A DNA stretch of 64,000 nt, from the NCBI GenBank assembly GCA_017512985.1, contig JAFWEJ010000005.1, positions 1-64,000 of the forward strand, given 5' to 3'. The notes beneath the pieces are model-generated. The model was not told where the DNA came from, ran no database searches, and was given only the letters and a program-made list of their open reading frames with translations. Source of the DNA: Clostridia bacterium. Its GTDB lineage: Bacteria > Bacillota > Clostridia > Christensenellales > Aristaeellaceae. Position 1 is the stretch's first letter, and the number at the start of each line of letters is the position of its first letter. Positions 52,309 to 61,072 of this stretch are shown here, in pieces. A program made the position numbers and the translations under genes.

Positions 52309-53679
52309 TCAGATCTTCGGCAGCCTCGCGCGGAAGGCGGCGAGCTCGTCGTCCGTGGGAATGTAGTCGTCCATCTTGCCGTCGTGGAACTTCTCATACG
52401 CCACCAGGTCGAAATAGCCGGTGCCGGTCAGGCCAAACAGGATTGTCTTCTCCTCGCCGGTCTCCTTGCACTTCAGCGCCTCGTCGATGGCCGCGCGGAT
52501 GGCGTGGCTGCTTTCCGGCGCGGGCAGGATGCCCTCGGTCCGGGCGAAGGTCTCGGCCGCTTCGAACACCGCCGTCTGGGGCACGGAGATCGCGCGCATC
52601 AGCTTGTCGTCATACAGCTGGGACAGGATCGGGCTCATGCCGTGGTAGCGCAGGCCGCCGGCATGGTTCGGCGCCGGGATGAAATCGGAGCCCAGCGTAT
52701 ACATCTTCGACAGGGGGCACACCATGCCCGTATCGCAGAAGTCGTAGGCGTATACGCCGCGGGTGAAGCTCGGGCAGGACGCCGGCTCCACGGCCACGAT
52801 GTCATAGTCCGCCTCGCCGCGCAGCTTCTCGCCCATGAACGGGGCGATCAGGCCGCCCAGGTTGCTGCCGCCGCCGGCGCAGCCGATGATTACGTCCGGT
52901 TTGATGCCGTACTTGTCCATCGCGATCTTCGTTTCCATACCGATCACGCTCTGGTGCAGCAGCACCTGGTTCAGCACACTGCCCAGCACATAGCGGTAGC
53001 CGGGATTCGTCACGGCGACTTCCACCGCCTCGGAGATCGCGCATCCCAGGGAACCGGTGGTTCCGGGATGCTCCGCCAGGATCTTCTGCCCGACCTGCGT
53101 CGTCATGGACGGCGAGGGCGTTACGGACGCGCCGTACACGCGCATGACCTCGCGGCGGAAGGGCTTCTGCTCATAGGAGACCTTCACCATGTAGACCTTG
53201 CAGTCCAGCTCGAAGTACGCGCAGGCCATGGACAGGGCCGTGCCCCATTGGCCGGCGCCGGTTTCGGTGGTCACGCCCTTCAGGCCCTGCTTCTTCGCGT
53301 AGTAGGCCTGGGCGATGGCGGAATTCAGCTTGTGGCTGCCGCTGGTGTTGTTGCCCTCGAACTTGTAATAGATCTTCGCCGGCGTGCCCAGTTTCTTCTC
53401 CAGGCAGTAGGCGCGGACCAGCGGCGAGGGCCGGTACATCTTGTAGAAATCCAGGATCTCCGCGGGGATCGGGTATTCGCGGGTGTCGTTGTCCAGTTCC
53501 TGCTGCACCAGCTCTTCGCAGAACACGCCGTTCAGTTCCTCGGCGGTCATGGGCTGGAGCGTGCCGGGATTCAGCAGCGGAGCGGGTTTGTTCTTCATAT
53601 CCGCCCGCAGGTTATACCAGAACTTCGGCATTTCGGATTCGGTGAGGTAGATTTTGTAGGGGATGTCGTTGCGTGCCAT
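52309..53679 (-). CDS. trpB: TrpB2-type tryptophan synthase beta chain
   Basis: A 456-residue PLP enzyme. The PLP lysine is in GSHKLNSA near 116, and the phosphate loop is GCAGGGSNLGG. The long N-terminal region with LTESEMPKFWYN marks the TrpB2 subfamily, which works without TrpA and condenses indole with serine. AGGAGA precedes the ATG. No trpA is present here. A T-box with a Trp specifier lies upstream. Confidence 0.95.
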   Translation of the reverse strand: MARNDIPYKIYLTESEMPKFWYNLRADMKNKPAPLLNPGTLQPMTAEELNGVFCEELVQQELDNDTREYPIPAEILDFYKMYRPSPLVRAYCLEKKLGTPAKIYYKFEGNNTSGSHKLNSAIAQAYYAKKQGLKGVTTETGAGQWGTALSMACAYFELDCKVYMVKVSYEQKPFRREVMRVYGASVTPSPSMTTQVGQKILAEHPGTTGSLGCAISEAVEVAVTNPGYRYVLGSVLNQVLLHQSVIGMETKIAMDKYGIKPDVIIGCAGGGSNLGGLIAPFMGEKLRGEADYDIVAVEPASCPSFTRGVYAYDFCDTGMVCPLSKMYTLGSDFIPAPNHAGGLRYHGMSPILSQLYDDKLMRAISVPQTAVFEAAETFARTEGILPAPESSHAIRAAIDEALKCKETGEEKTILFGLTGTGYFDLVAYEKFHDGKMDDYIPTDDELAAFRARLPKI

Positions 53680-53827
53680 GGGTCATTCTCCTTTCTGCTT
53701 TTGAGGTTTCCCTCGGTCGAAAATGGTTCCCTGGGACTGCGATCGCCGTTACCAAAGTTCCTGTGGAACTTTGACGGCTGTAGCATGGGTTCTGTTACCC
53801 GGATCACAGATCCGGACAGAACCGCAA

Positions 53828-54095
53828 CAAAAAACCTGTCCCAGTTTTTGTTCGCTGGGACAGGTCTGAATATCAGCCTGCGGTGCCACCCGGCTTGGCG
53901 CGTAACCGCGCCCCCTCATGCGTACCATCATACGCCGGCCTTTGTTTACGGAGAGCCATCTCCGTCTCACATACTCGGCAGTGCCTTTCTGTTCGCCCTC
54001 GGAAGTCCATTCCCCTCCGGTCTTCCTGCCGCACTCCCACCGCCGGCGGCTCTCTGTGAGGATAAACCTGGAAAGTACTCACTCTTCTTCAACGG
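53828..54095 (-). promoter_or_regulatory. Tryptophan T-box leader upstream of trpB2
   Basis: On the minus strand the T-box motif GGGTGGCACCGC lies at 53891-53880, followed by a terminator with arms ACCTGTCCCAG/CTGGGACAGGT (53865-53834) and a T-run. Upstream, TGG in the context GAATGGAC (54009-54007) is the probable specifier codon. Uncharged tRNA-Trp would stabilise the antiterminator, so trpB2 is expressed when tryptophan is scarce. Confidence 0.93.
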
Positions 54096-54109
54096 TTTAG
54101 CAGATCATA

Positions 54110-54460
54110 TCATTCTCTTTCCGCTTCCGCAACCCTCCGGATTGTACTTCCATTGTTTTTCGCGTGCTGTTTTCCCTGTTTTAAATACCTGTCCCTCAGC
54201 GCCGTCATCTGTTCTGCGGCGCCGGGATTCCAGGGGATCATCTCCGGAAGCTTTTCGCACGGAAAATCCGCGCACAGTCCGCAGAACTGCGCGTTGTGTT
54301 CCCGTGCGCAGGCGTGCACCCTGCATCTGCCTGATTCCGCCCATTCCGGAACGCGCCCGTCCGCTTCAATGCAGCCCGGGCATCTCCCGTCCAGTTTCTT
54401 CGGGCATTCCGCGCAGCATTCGCCGCAGGCGGTGATCCTTGAAAAATCGATATCGCTCAT
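54110..54460 (-). CDS. DUF3795 cysteine-rich protein
   Basis: A 116-residue protein with many cysteines (CGECCAECPKK, CPGCIEADG, CRVHAC, CGLCADFPCEKL). The pattern matches DUF3795, a probable zinc-binding family. Function unknown. It lies between the XRE regulator and the T-box, all on the minus strand. Confidence 0.85.
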   Translation of the reverse strand: MSDIDFSRITACGECCAECPKKLDGRCPGCIEADGRVPEWAESGRCRVHACAREHNAQFCGLCADFPCEKLPEMIPWNPGAAEQMTALRDRYLKQGKQHAKNNGSTIRRVAEAERE

Positions 54461-54512
54461 TTAATCCCTGTCCTTCTTGACACTTCCCGCATCAGATTTT
54501 CTTCCGGGCACA

Positions 54513-55490
54513 TCACCTGTGCAGCGCCCGGATGATGCCGTAGATCGCGCCGTAGGCAACGCCGGCCACCGGCCAGATGATCCAGCTGCGGTTCCAGTCG
54601 TCGGTGGTGAAGCTCCAGGCCAGGAACGCGGCCGTGACCAGGCACCAGTAGATGCCGGCGATAAATCCGTATTTCTTCGTTTCTTCCTTTTCCTTCCGGG
54701 TATAGCTGCCTTCCTCCAGCAGCATCTGGTAGCTGCCCCAGACCACGGATACCCGGACGATCAGCATCACACCCACCGCGGCCAGCAGCAGGATCGCCGC
54801 GATCGCGGCAATATGCAGGTAGGAGCCCTCATCCCGGAACATCATCGCGAGGAACAGCGGGATCACCGCAGCGACGCACAGCACGACGCCGATGGTCATC
54901 AGCTTCGTATAGACCGGACGGAACTTCTCCTTCCGGTCTTTTACCATGCCCTCCACGCCGTACAGCGTGTCCACCGGTTCCTTCTCCAGGTATTCAAAGG
55001 AAGATATCCTCAGGTTGCAGGTCACGAAGATCGCGACAGCCGCGCCGATCATCAGGATCAGGATGAGCAGCCCGGCGCCGCCCGCCTGCATCTCGGTCCA
55101 GTTCAGCTTCCCCATGCTCTGAGCACCGCCCAGTAAGATCAGCGCGATGGGCGAAAGGATGCACAGCATCACGCCGATGGCCACGCGCCGGGCGTTCTGC
55201 TCCTTGATGTCCAGGAAACGGTTCGCTTCCTCCATGCCGACGGTGCGCGCGTTGCCTTCCGTATCCTCGGCCGCCGCCGGCTCCTCATTCTCCATATTGT
55301 CTTTCAGCAGATAATCGGTGGATACGCCGAACAGTTCGCTCAGCTGGATAATCCTTCCCATATCCGGCACAGACTGGGCGCCCTCCCACTTGGAGATCGC
55401 CTGCCGGCTGACGTTCAGCTTCTCCGCCAGCTCCTCCTGGGACCATCCGCTCTTTTTCCTCAGGTCAACAATTTTGTCTGCGAGTATCAT
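54513..55490 (-). CDS. XRE family regulator with membrane domain
   Basis: A 325-residue protein. The N-terminal helix-turn-helix is LRKKSGWSQEELAEKLNVSRQAISKWE (core WSQEELAEKLNVS). After a linker come about six hydrophobic helices to the C terminus. It is thus a membrane-bound DNA-binding regulator. ATG 55490 with GGAGG upstream is chosen; the open frame extends into the repeat region. Its upstream region contains three GTTGCAAC palindromes, probably its own operators. Confidence 0.85.
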   Translation of the reverse strand: MILADKIVDLRKKSGWSQEELAEKLNVSRQAISKWEGAQSVPDMGRIIQLSELFGVSTDYLLKDNMENEEPAAAEDTEGNARTVGMEEANRFLDIKEQNARRVAIGVMLCILSPIALILLGGAQSMGKLNWTEMQAGGAGLLILILMIGAAVAIFVTCNLRISSFEYLEKEPVDTLYGVEGMVKDRKEKFRPVYTKLMTIGVVLCVAAVIPLFLAMMFRDEGSYLHIAAIAAILLLAAVGVMLIVRVSVVWGSYQMLLEEGSYTRKEKEETKKYGFIAGIYWCLVTAAFLAWSFTTDDWNRSWIIWPVAGVAYGAIYGIIRALHR

Positions 55491-55529
55491 TTCTGCTATC
55501 CTCCATGGTTTTGTCCCTTCCGGGCAAAG

Positions 55530-55683
55530 CCATCTTATCCCGCCGGCCCGTGGCACACCATAAAGTCCGCCTGAAACTTCCGCAACCGCCGGTTGCAACC
55601 GCCTGACCATCTTATCCCGCCGGCCCGTGGCACACCATAAAGTCCGCCTGAAACTTCCGCAACCGCCGGTTGCAACCGCCTGA
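55530..55683 (-). repeat. Tandem duplication of a 77-base unit
   Basis: Bases 55530-55606 and 55607-55683 are two near-identical copies in direct tandem. Each contains CGGTTGCAACCG. The duplication lies just upstream of the XRE gene. Confidence 0.95.
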
Positions 55684-55701
55684 TTATCCTGTTGCAACAG
55701 G
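55590..55701 (-). promoter_or_regulatory. Three palindromic operators of the XRE regulator
   Basis: CGGTTGCAACCG at 55590-55601 and 55667-55678, and CCTGTTGCAACAGG at 55688-55701, share the core GTTGCAAC. They lie 100-210 bases before the XRE start. Confidence 0.62.
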
Positions 55702-55726
55702 GATTTTAGCACAAAAACCGGCGCAG

Positions 55727-55754
55727 TAAAAGGAACGACCCATCGGGCCGTCCC
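55727..55754 (-). terminator. Terminator after GH51 gene
   Basis: On the minus strand a GGGACGGCCC/GGGTCGTTCC hairpin with two G-U pairs is followed by TTTTACTG. Confidence 0.65.
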
Positions 55755-55800
55755 TTTGTCCGTCAGAAATGTGTCAATCGGAACCGTCCCCAATGACACA

Positions 55801-57387
<1,587 letters not shown>

Positions 57388-57408
57388 TTATGAATTTTAC
57401 TTCCCCTC

Positions 57409-57444
57409 TTGCTTTTTCTCCGAAAGCACAATATAATTGTGCTT
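57409..57444 (+). promoter_or_regulatory. Promoter with embedded palindrome for the IrrE-like gene
   Basis: TTGCTT, 17-base spacer and TATAAT (57432-57437). A perfect 9-base inverted repeat AAGCACAAT/ATTGTGCTT with a 3-base centre (57424-57444) covers the -10 box, so a repressor would block transcription. Confidence 0.75.
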
Positions 57445-57507
57445 GCAAAGTAATAATTCTCTGTTTATCACATGTTTATTGTGTTTTCTGTCAGAAAGGA
57501 GCTTCCC

Positions 57508-59502
57508 ATGGAACAGGCCGCAAGAGAATACGCCGACTGGGCGGAAGAGGAACAGTCCGCCGGAGAGGATCCGGTGGCGGAGCTGCTGCGCATGCGGGCG
57601 GACGAGGCCCGCAGCCCCGTGCAGACCTGGCTCATGCCCGTCGTGGACGATATGGACCGCTGCATCCGGGAGCGTTTCCTCCCCCGCATCCTGCAGGAAA
57701 TGAACGCCCGCCTGGCCAATGGGGACCTGAGCCTCCTGCTCGGCCGCGCCGCGGTGTCGGAGCGGATCGCGCCCCGGGACCTGGAAATCGGCAGCGTCTC
57801 CTGCTGGCGGCTGAACCGCACGGATTTCCTGGCGGATATCGATTTGACCGTTGACCTCACCGTATCGGAAGAAGGCCGGGACGTGCCAGGCCGCTTCGGC
57901 TTCTGCCTGGGCCTCTGGTTCTGCACAGAGGAAGGCTTCAGCTTCGAGGTGCAGGAGCTGCATCTCGCCGCGGACAAGCCGGACCGCAGCTTCTGGAAGC
58001 TGGACCGCTTCCTCGTCCCGATCCTCCGGGAGGACGAGATTGAAGCCGGGGCGGAACACCTCTGGGAGAATTACCTGCCGGAGGCAAAAGCGCCGCAGGA
58101 CCGCTCCGCCCGGGACCTGGCGGAAAAGCTGGGGCTGAACGTCGTGGAAATGCGGCTGCACTGCCGGAACCGCACCCGCAGCGTCCTCTTCTTCCGGGAA
58201 GGCACCGTCTTCACGCAGGAGGAGAAGCTCTCCGGGGAAACGGAATTCCCCCTCCCCGTCTCCCGCCGCGTTCCCGCAAACACCATCGTCCTGAACACCG
58301 CCGCCCGTTCCGAATGCCGGGATCTCGATATCCTTCACGAATGTATCCATTATGAGTGGCACCTGCTCTTCTACCGCCTCCAGAAGCTCATGAGCACCAA
58401 CCCGCAGGAGATCCGCTACACGCCCATCCGCAATACCGTCGGCCGGCCGAACGCCGATCCCCTCCGCTTCATGGAGCACCAGGCCCGCAGCGGCAGCATT
58501 GCCCTGCTCCTGCCCCAGAACCTGATCCGCCCCCGCGCCTGGCGCCTCTTCCAGGAGGCCAGCACATGCCCCTCCGTCAACGGGTATCACAACCACCCCG
58601 GCTTCCGCTGGGACAGGGTCATCCGCCGCCTGGCAGACGAATACGCCGTACCCCGCACCACCCTGCGCCGCCGCCTGGTGCAGCTGGGCCACCCGGCAGC
58701 CAAAGGCGCCGTCAACTATGTCGACGGGCGCTATATCACGCCCTTTGCCTTCACGGAGGAGCATTCCTCCCGGGGCCAGGCGACCCTGGTTATCGGGCGG
58801 AAAGCCCTGGCGGACCTCTATCACCGCAGCGGGGAGTTCCGCCAGCTCATGAGCCGGGGAGACTTCGTATACGCGGACGGCCACGTCTGCCTGAACGATC
58901 CCCAGTTCCTCCGCGCCACGGATGAAGGCGCCCGCCTGACCCCCTGGGCAAACGCCCACGCGGATTCCTGCTGCCTCCGGTTCGAGAAGGTCTGGCTGCG
59001 GGAAAACGAAGAGTCCGTCTGGCTCTTCGGCACCCTGAACAGCAGCGAGGACTATATCCGGGAATATGACCGTTTCCTGGACCGCCGGCTGAGCCTCACC
59101 GCCCGGGAACGGCTTGCCCGCCGCAACCGGCTCATGGCCTCCATGCCCGCGGAATTCCCGGACGCCCTGGTCTACCTCATGGAAAACCGGGACGAAGGCC
59201 GGGTCAGGGTGGAGGAACTGGCCGCCCTCGCCCAGGTCTCAGCCAAAACCGTTCAGCGTTACCGGAACAACAGCAATATGGCCTATAACCCGGACGTGAT
59301 CGTCGCCCTCTGCATCGCCCTGCATCTGCCGCCCTGGCTCTCCCGCCTCATGCTGGACAAGGCAGGCTTCTCCGTCCGCAGCTACGGCCCCCGCGGCCAT
59401 TACGGGGAGATCCTGGACTGCTGCTTCATGGACACCATCCCCGAGGTCCAGGACTACCTCCGCTCCGCCGGCTATCCGGAACTCCGCCTGCAGGAAGCGT
59501 AA
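57508..59502 (+). CDS. Large ImmA/IrrE-like metallopeptidase with C-terminal HTH
   Basis: A 664-residue protein. A zinc motif HECIH (near residues 277-281, within DILHECIHYEWH) matches the ImmA/IrrE metallopeptidase family, which cuts repressors. Residues about 566-590 look like a helix-turn-helix (VEELAALAQVSAKTVQRYRNN). The N- and C-terminal flanks are not recognised. It may be a self-contained stress or phage-responsive regulator. ATG 57508 follows AAAGGAG; its promoter has a palindrome. The gene is long for the family. Confidence 0.75.
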   Translation: MEQAAREYADWAEEEQSAGEDPVAELLRMRADEARSPVQTWLMPVVDDMDRCIRERFLPRILQEMNARLANGDLSLLLGRAAVSERIAPRDLEIGSVSCWRLNRTDFLADIDLTVDLTVSEEGRDVPGRFGFCLGLWFCTEEGFSFEVQELHLAADKPDRSFWKLDRFLVPILREDEIEAGAEHLWENYLPEAKAPQDRSARDLAEKLGLNVVEMRLHCRNRTRSVLFFREGTVFTQEEKLSGETEFPLPVSRRVPANTIVLNTAARSECRDLDILHECIHYEWHLLFYRLQKLMSTNPQEIRYTPIRNTVGRPNADPLRFMEHQARSGSIALLLPQNLIRPRAWRLFQEASTCPSVNGYHNHPGFRWDRVIRRLADEYAVPRTTLRRRLVQLGHPAAKGAVNYVDGRYITPFAFTEEHSSRGQATLVIGRKALADLYHRSGEFRQLMSRGDFVYADGHVCLNDPQFLRATDEGARLTPWANAHADSCCLRFEKVWLRENEESVWLFGTLNSSEDYIREYDRFLDRRLSLTARERLARRNRLMASMPAEFPDALVYLMENRDEGRVRVEELAALAQVSAKTVQRYRNNSNMAYNPDVIVALCIALHLPPWLSRLMLDKAGFSVRSYGPRGHYGEILDCCFMDTIPEVQDYLRSAGYPELRLQEA

Positions 59503-59523
59503 ACCGCTGACAAAAGAAACAAA

Positions 59524-59552
59524 TTGACAGAAAGCGAGGATAATTATATTAT
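59524..59552 (+). promoter_or_regulatory. Promoter of brnT
   Basis: TTGACA, 17-base spacer, TATTAT. The predicted start of transcription (about 59559) falls at the brnT start codon. Confidence 0.65.
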
Positions 59553-59562
59553 AATTATGGAT

Positions 59563-59844
59563 ATGCTCTGCTTCGAATGGGATCCACGAAAGGACCTGGC
59601 AAATCAGAAGAAACACGGCGTTTCTTTCTCAGAAGCCTCTACTGTTTTCGAGGATTCCAATGCACTTGTAATCAACGATCCTGAACACTCAGAAGACGAG
59701 GAGAGGTTCATCATCCTTGGTTTCAGCCTTCGGGCAAATCTGCTTGTGGTTTGTCACTGTTACAGAGCGTCCGAATCTGTAATCCGTATCATATCCGCCA
59801 GAAAGGCTACTGCGGGAGAATCAAAGCAATACCATGAAGGATAA
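59563..59844 (+). CDS. brnT: BrnT-type ribonuclease toxin
   Basis: A 93-residue toxin of the BrnT/RelE superfamily. The typical start FEWDPRKDLANQKKHGVSF (core FEWDPRK, KKHGVSF) and RIISARKAT near the C terminus are present. BrnT cleaves mRNA. Two starts are possible (59557 and 59563); no ribosome site is seen and the promoter -10 box is 10 bases upstream, so a leaderless or very short leader mRNA is likely. It precedes brnA, the usual order. Confidence 0.88.
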   Translation: MLCFEWDPRKDLANQKKHGVSFSEASTVFEDSNALVINDPEHSEDEERFIILGFSLRANLLVVCHCYRASESVIRIISARKATAGESKQYHEG

Positions 59845-59857
59845 GGTGAAAAGAAAA

Positions 59858-60073
59858 ATGAAGAAAGAATACGATTTTTCCAACGCGCGGAAGAATCCCT
59901 ATGCGGATAAGGCGAAACAGCAGATCACAATCAATCTGAGCCGGAGTACGGTTCAGTACTTCAAGGATCTTGCCGAAAAAACAGGCCTGCCTTATCAGAC
60001 CCTCATTAATCTGTATCTGACCGATTGCGCGAAAAACAAGCGCGAACCGGAGGTAAACTGGATTTCCGCATAA
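59858..60073 (+). CDS. brnA: BrnA-type antitoxin
   Basis: A 71-residue antitoxin. KKEYDFSNARKNPY at the start and a ribbon-helix-helix segment (QQITINLSRSTVQYFKDLA) are typical of BrnA, which neutralises BrnT and represses the operon. ATG 59858 after AAGGTG is preferred; an in-frame ATG at 59834 overlaps brnT but has no ribosome site. Confidence 0.88.
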   Translation: MKKEYDFSNARKNPYADKAKQQITINLSRSTVQYFKDLAEKTGLPYQTLINLYLTDCAKNKREPEVNWISA

Positions 60074-60090
60074 CAAATTTCTTCCTGAGA

Positions 60091-60122
60091 AGGCCCCGGT
60101 TGAACCAGGGGGCCTCTTTTTG
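60091..60122 (+). terminator. Terminator of brnTA
   Basis: Arms AGGCCCC and GGGGCCT enclose an inner GGT/ACC stem, followed by CTTTTTG. Confidence 0.85.
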
Positions 60123-60168
60123 TTGTTCCGCGGATACAGAGAAGATACTGCGGGAAAACGGGAAGGTA

Positions 60169-60177
60169 TGATATAAT
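60169..60177 (+). promoter_or_regulatory. Extended -10 promoter of the serine peptidase gene
   Basis: TGA directly before TATAAT, 42 bases before ATG 60219; no clear -35 box. Confidence 0.5.
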
Positions 60178-60218
60178 TGAAAAAACAGATTCACCACATA
60201 TTGCAGGGAGGTTCCGGA

Positions 60219-61058
60219 ATGAAGAAACTGTGCCTTTTGCTGGCGGTATGCCTGCTTGCGTCCATGCTCTTCACTGTCCCGGCATTCGCCGAGACGGAAA
60301 CGGAAGAGGACAATACCGGCGAAGTTTTCATCGTGGAAGATGACGGCGCGGAAACCGCCGATCTGCCGGAAATTGCGGAAACGGAGGCCTTTGTCCCTGA
60401 AGGGATTGAAAAAGCGGTCTTCGGCAAAGATGACCGTATTGTGGTTAATCCCACAAAGTATCCCTACAGCGCGATCGGTATGATCTATGCAAAAGGGAAA
60501 TGCGGATGTTCCTGGCAAGGTTCTGGATTCATGGTCAGCAAAAACATTATGCTGACCGCGGCCCATTGCCTGGTCTGTACGGATCATTCCTCATGGGCAA
60601 AGGAGCTGACCGTGTATTTCGGGTACAAAAACAAACGGAATTACACCTATAAATACAACGGCAAATGGACCGCCTGGGCCGGAAATCTGTTTATGGATAA
60701 GAAATATACTACTCAGAATGACTGGGGAATTATTAAATTCGGAAAGAATGTCGGCGACAAAACAGGCTGGTTCGGCACAAAGGTCGGCCTGACAAAAGAA
60801 CATTTTGAAGATGTGCATCTTTATTATGTCGCCGGCTATCGGGATGAAGTACTGCGCATGGCTGCGGGGTTAGATGTAAGAAAATCAGATGACGGATTCC
60901 TGGCATATCAGATCGACGCGGTAGCCGGAAACAGCGGCGGTCCTGTCTTTGATTATGATAATTACGCGGTGGGAATCCATATCGCTGAGAAAATGCTGTC
61001 GAACGTCGGGTATCCGCTGAATTCAACGATTAAAAAGAAATGGGACGAAATGAAGTAA
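60219..61058 (+). CDS. Secreted trypsin-like serine peptidase
   Basis: A 279-residue exported peptidase. The signal peptide ends at AFAE. The catalytic triad is visible: His in LTAAHC (near 116), Asp in QNDWGIIKF (near 168) and Ser in GNSGGP (near 239). An acidic propeptide-like stretch lies between residues 25 and 65. It resembles V8/trypsin-like bacterial peptidases. AGGGAGG precedes ATG 60219. The next gene, another peptidase, starts 15 bases later. Confidence 0.9.
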   Translation: MKKLCLLLAVCLLASMLFTVPAFAETETEEDNTGEVFIVEDDGAETADLPEIAETEAFVPEGIEKAVFGKDDRIVVNPTKYPYSAIGMIYAKGKCGCSWQGSGFMVSKNIMLTAAHCLVCTDHSSWAKELTVYFGYKNKRNYTYKYNGKWTAWAGNLFMDKKYTTQNDWGIIKFGKNVGDKTGWFGTKVGLTKEHFEDVHLYYVAGYRDEVLRMAAGLDVRKSDDGFLAYQIDAVAGNSGGPVFDYDNYAVGIHIAEKMLSNVGYPLNSTIKKKWDEMK

Positions 61059-61072
61059 GCAGGAGACGGAAT

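Larger units (their letters stand above)
55491..55800. other. Intergenic control region with repeats
   Basis: This 310-base stretch has no gene. It holds the ribosome site of the XRE gene, a tandem 77-base repeat, three palindromes, the GH51 terminator (55727-55754) and an inverted repeat at 55769-55801. Confidence 0.75.
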
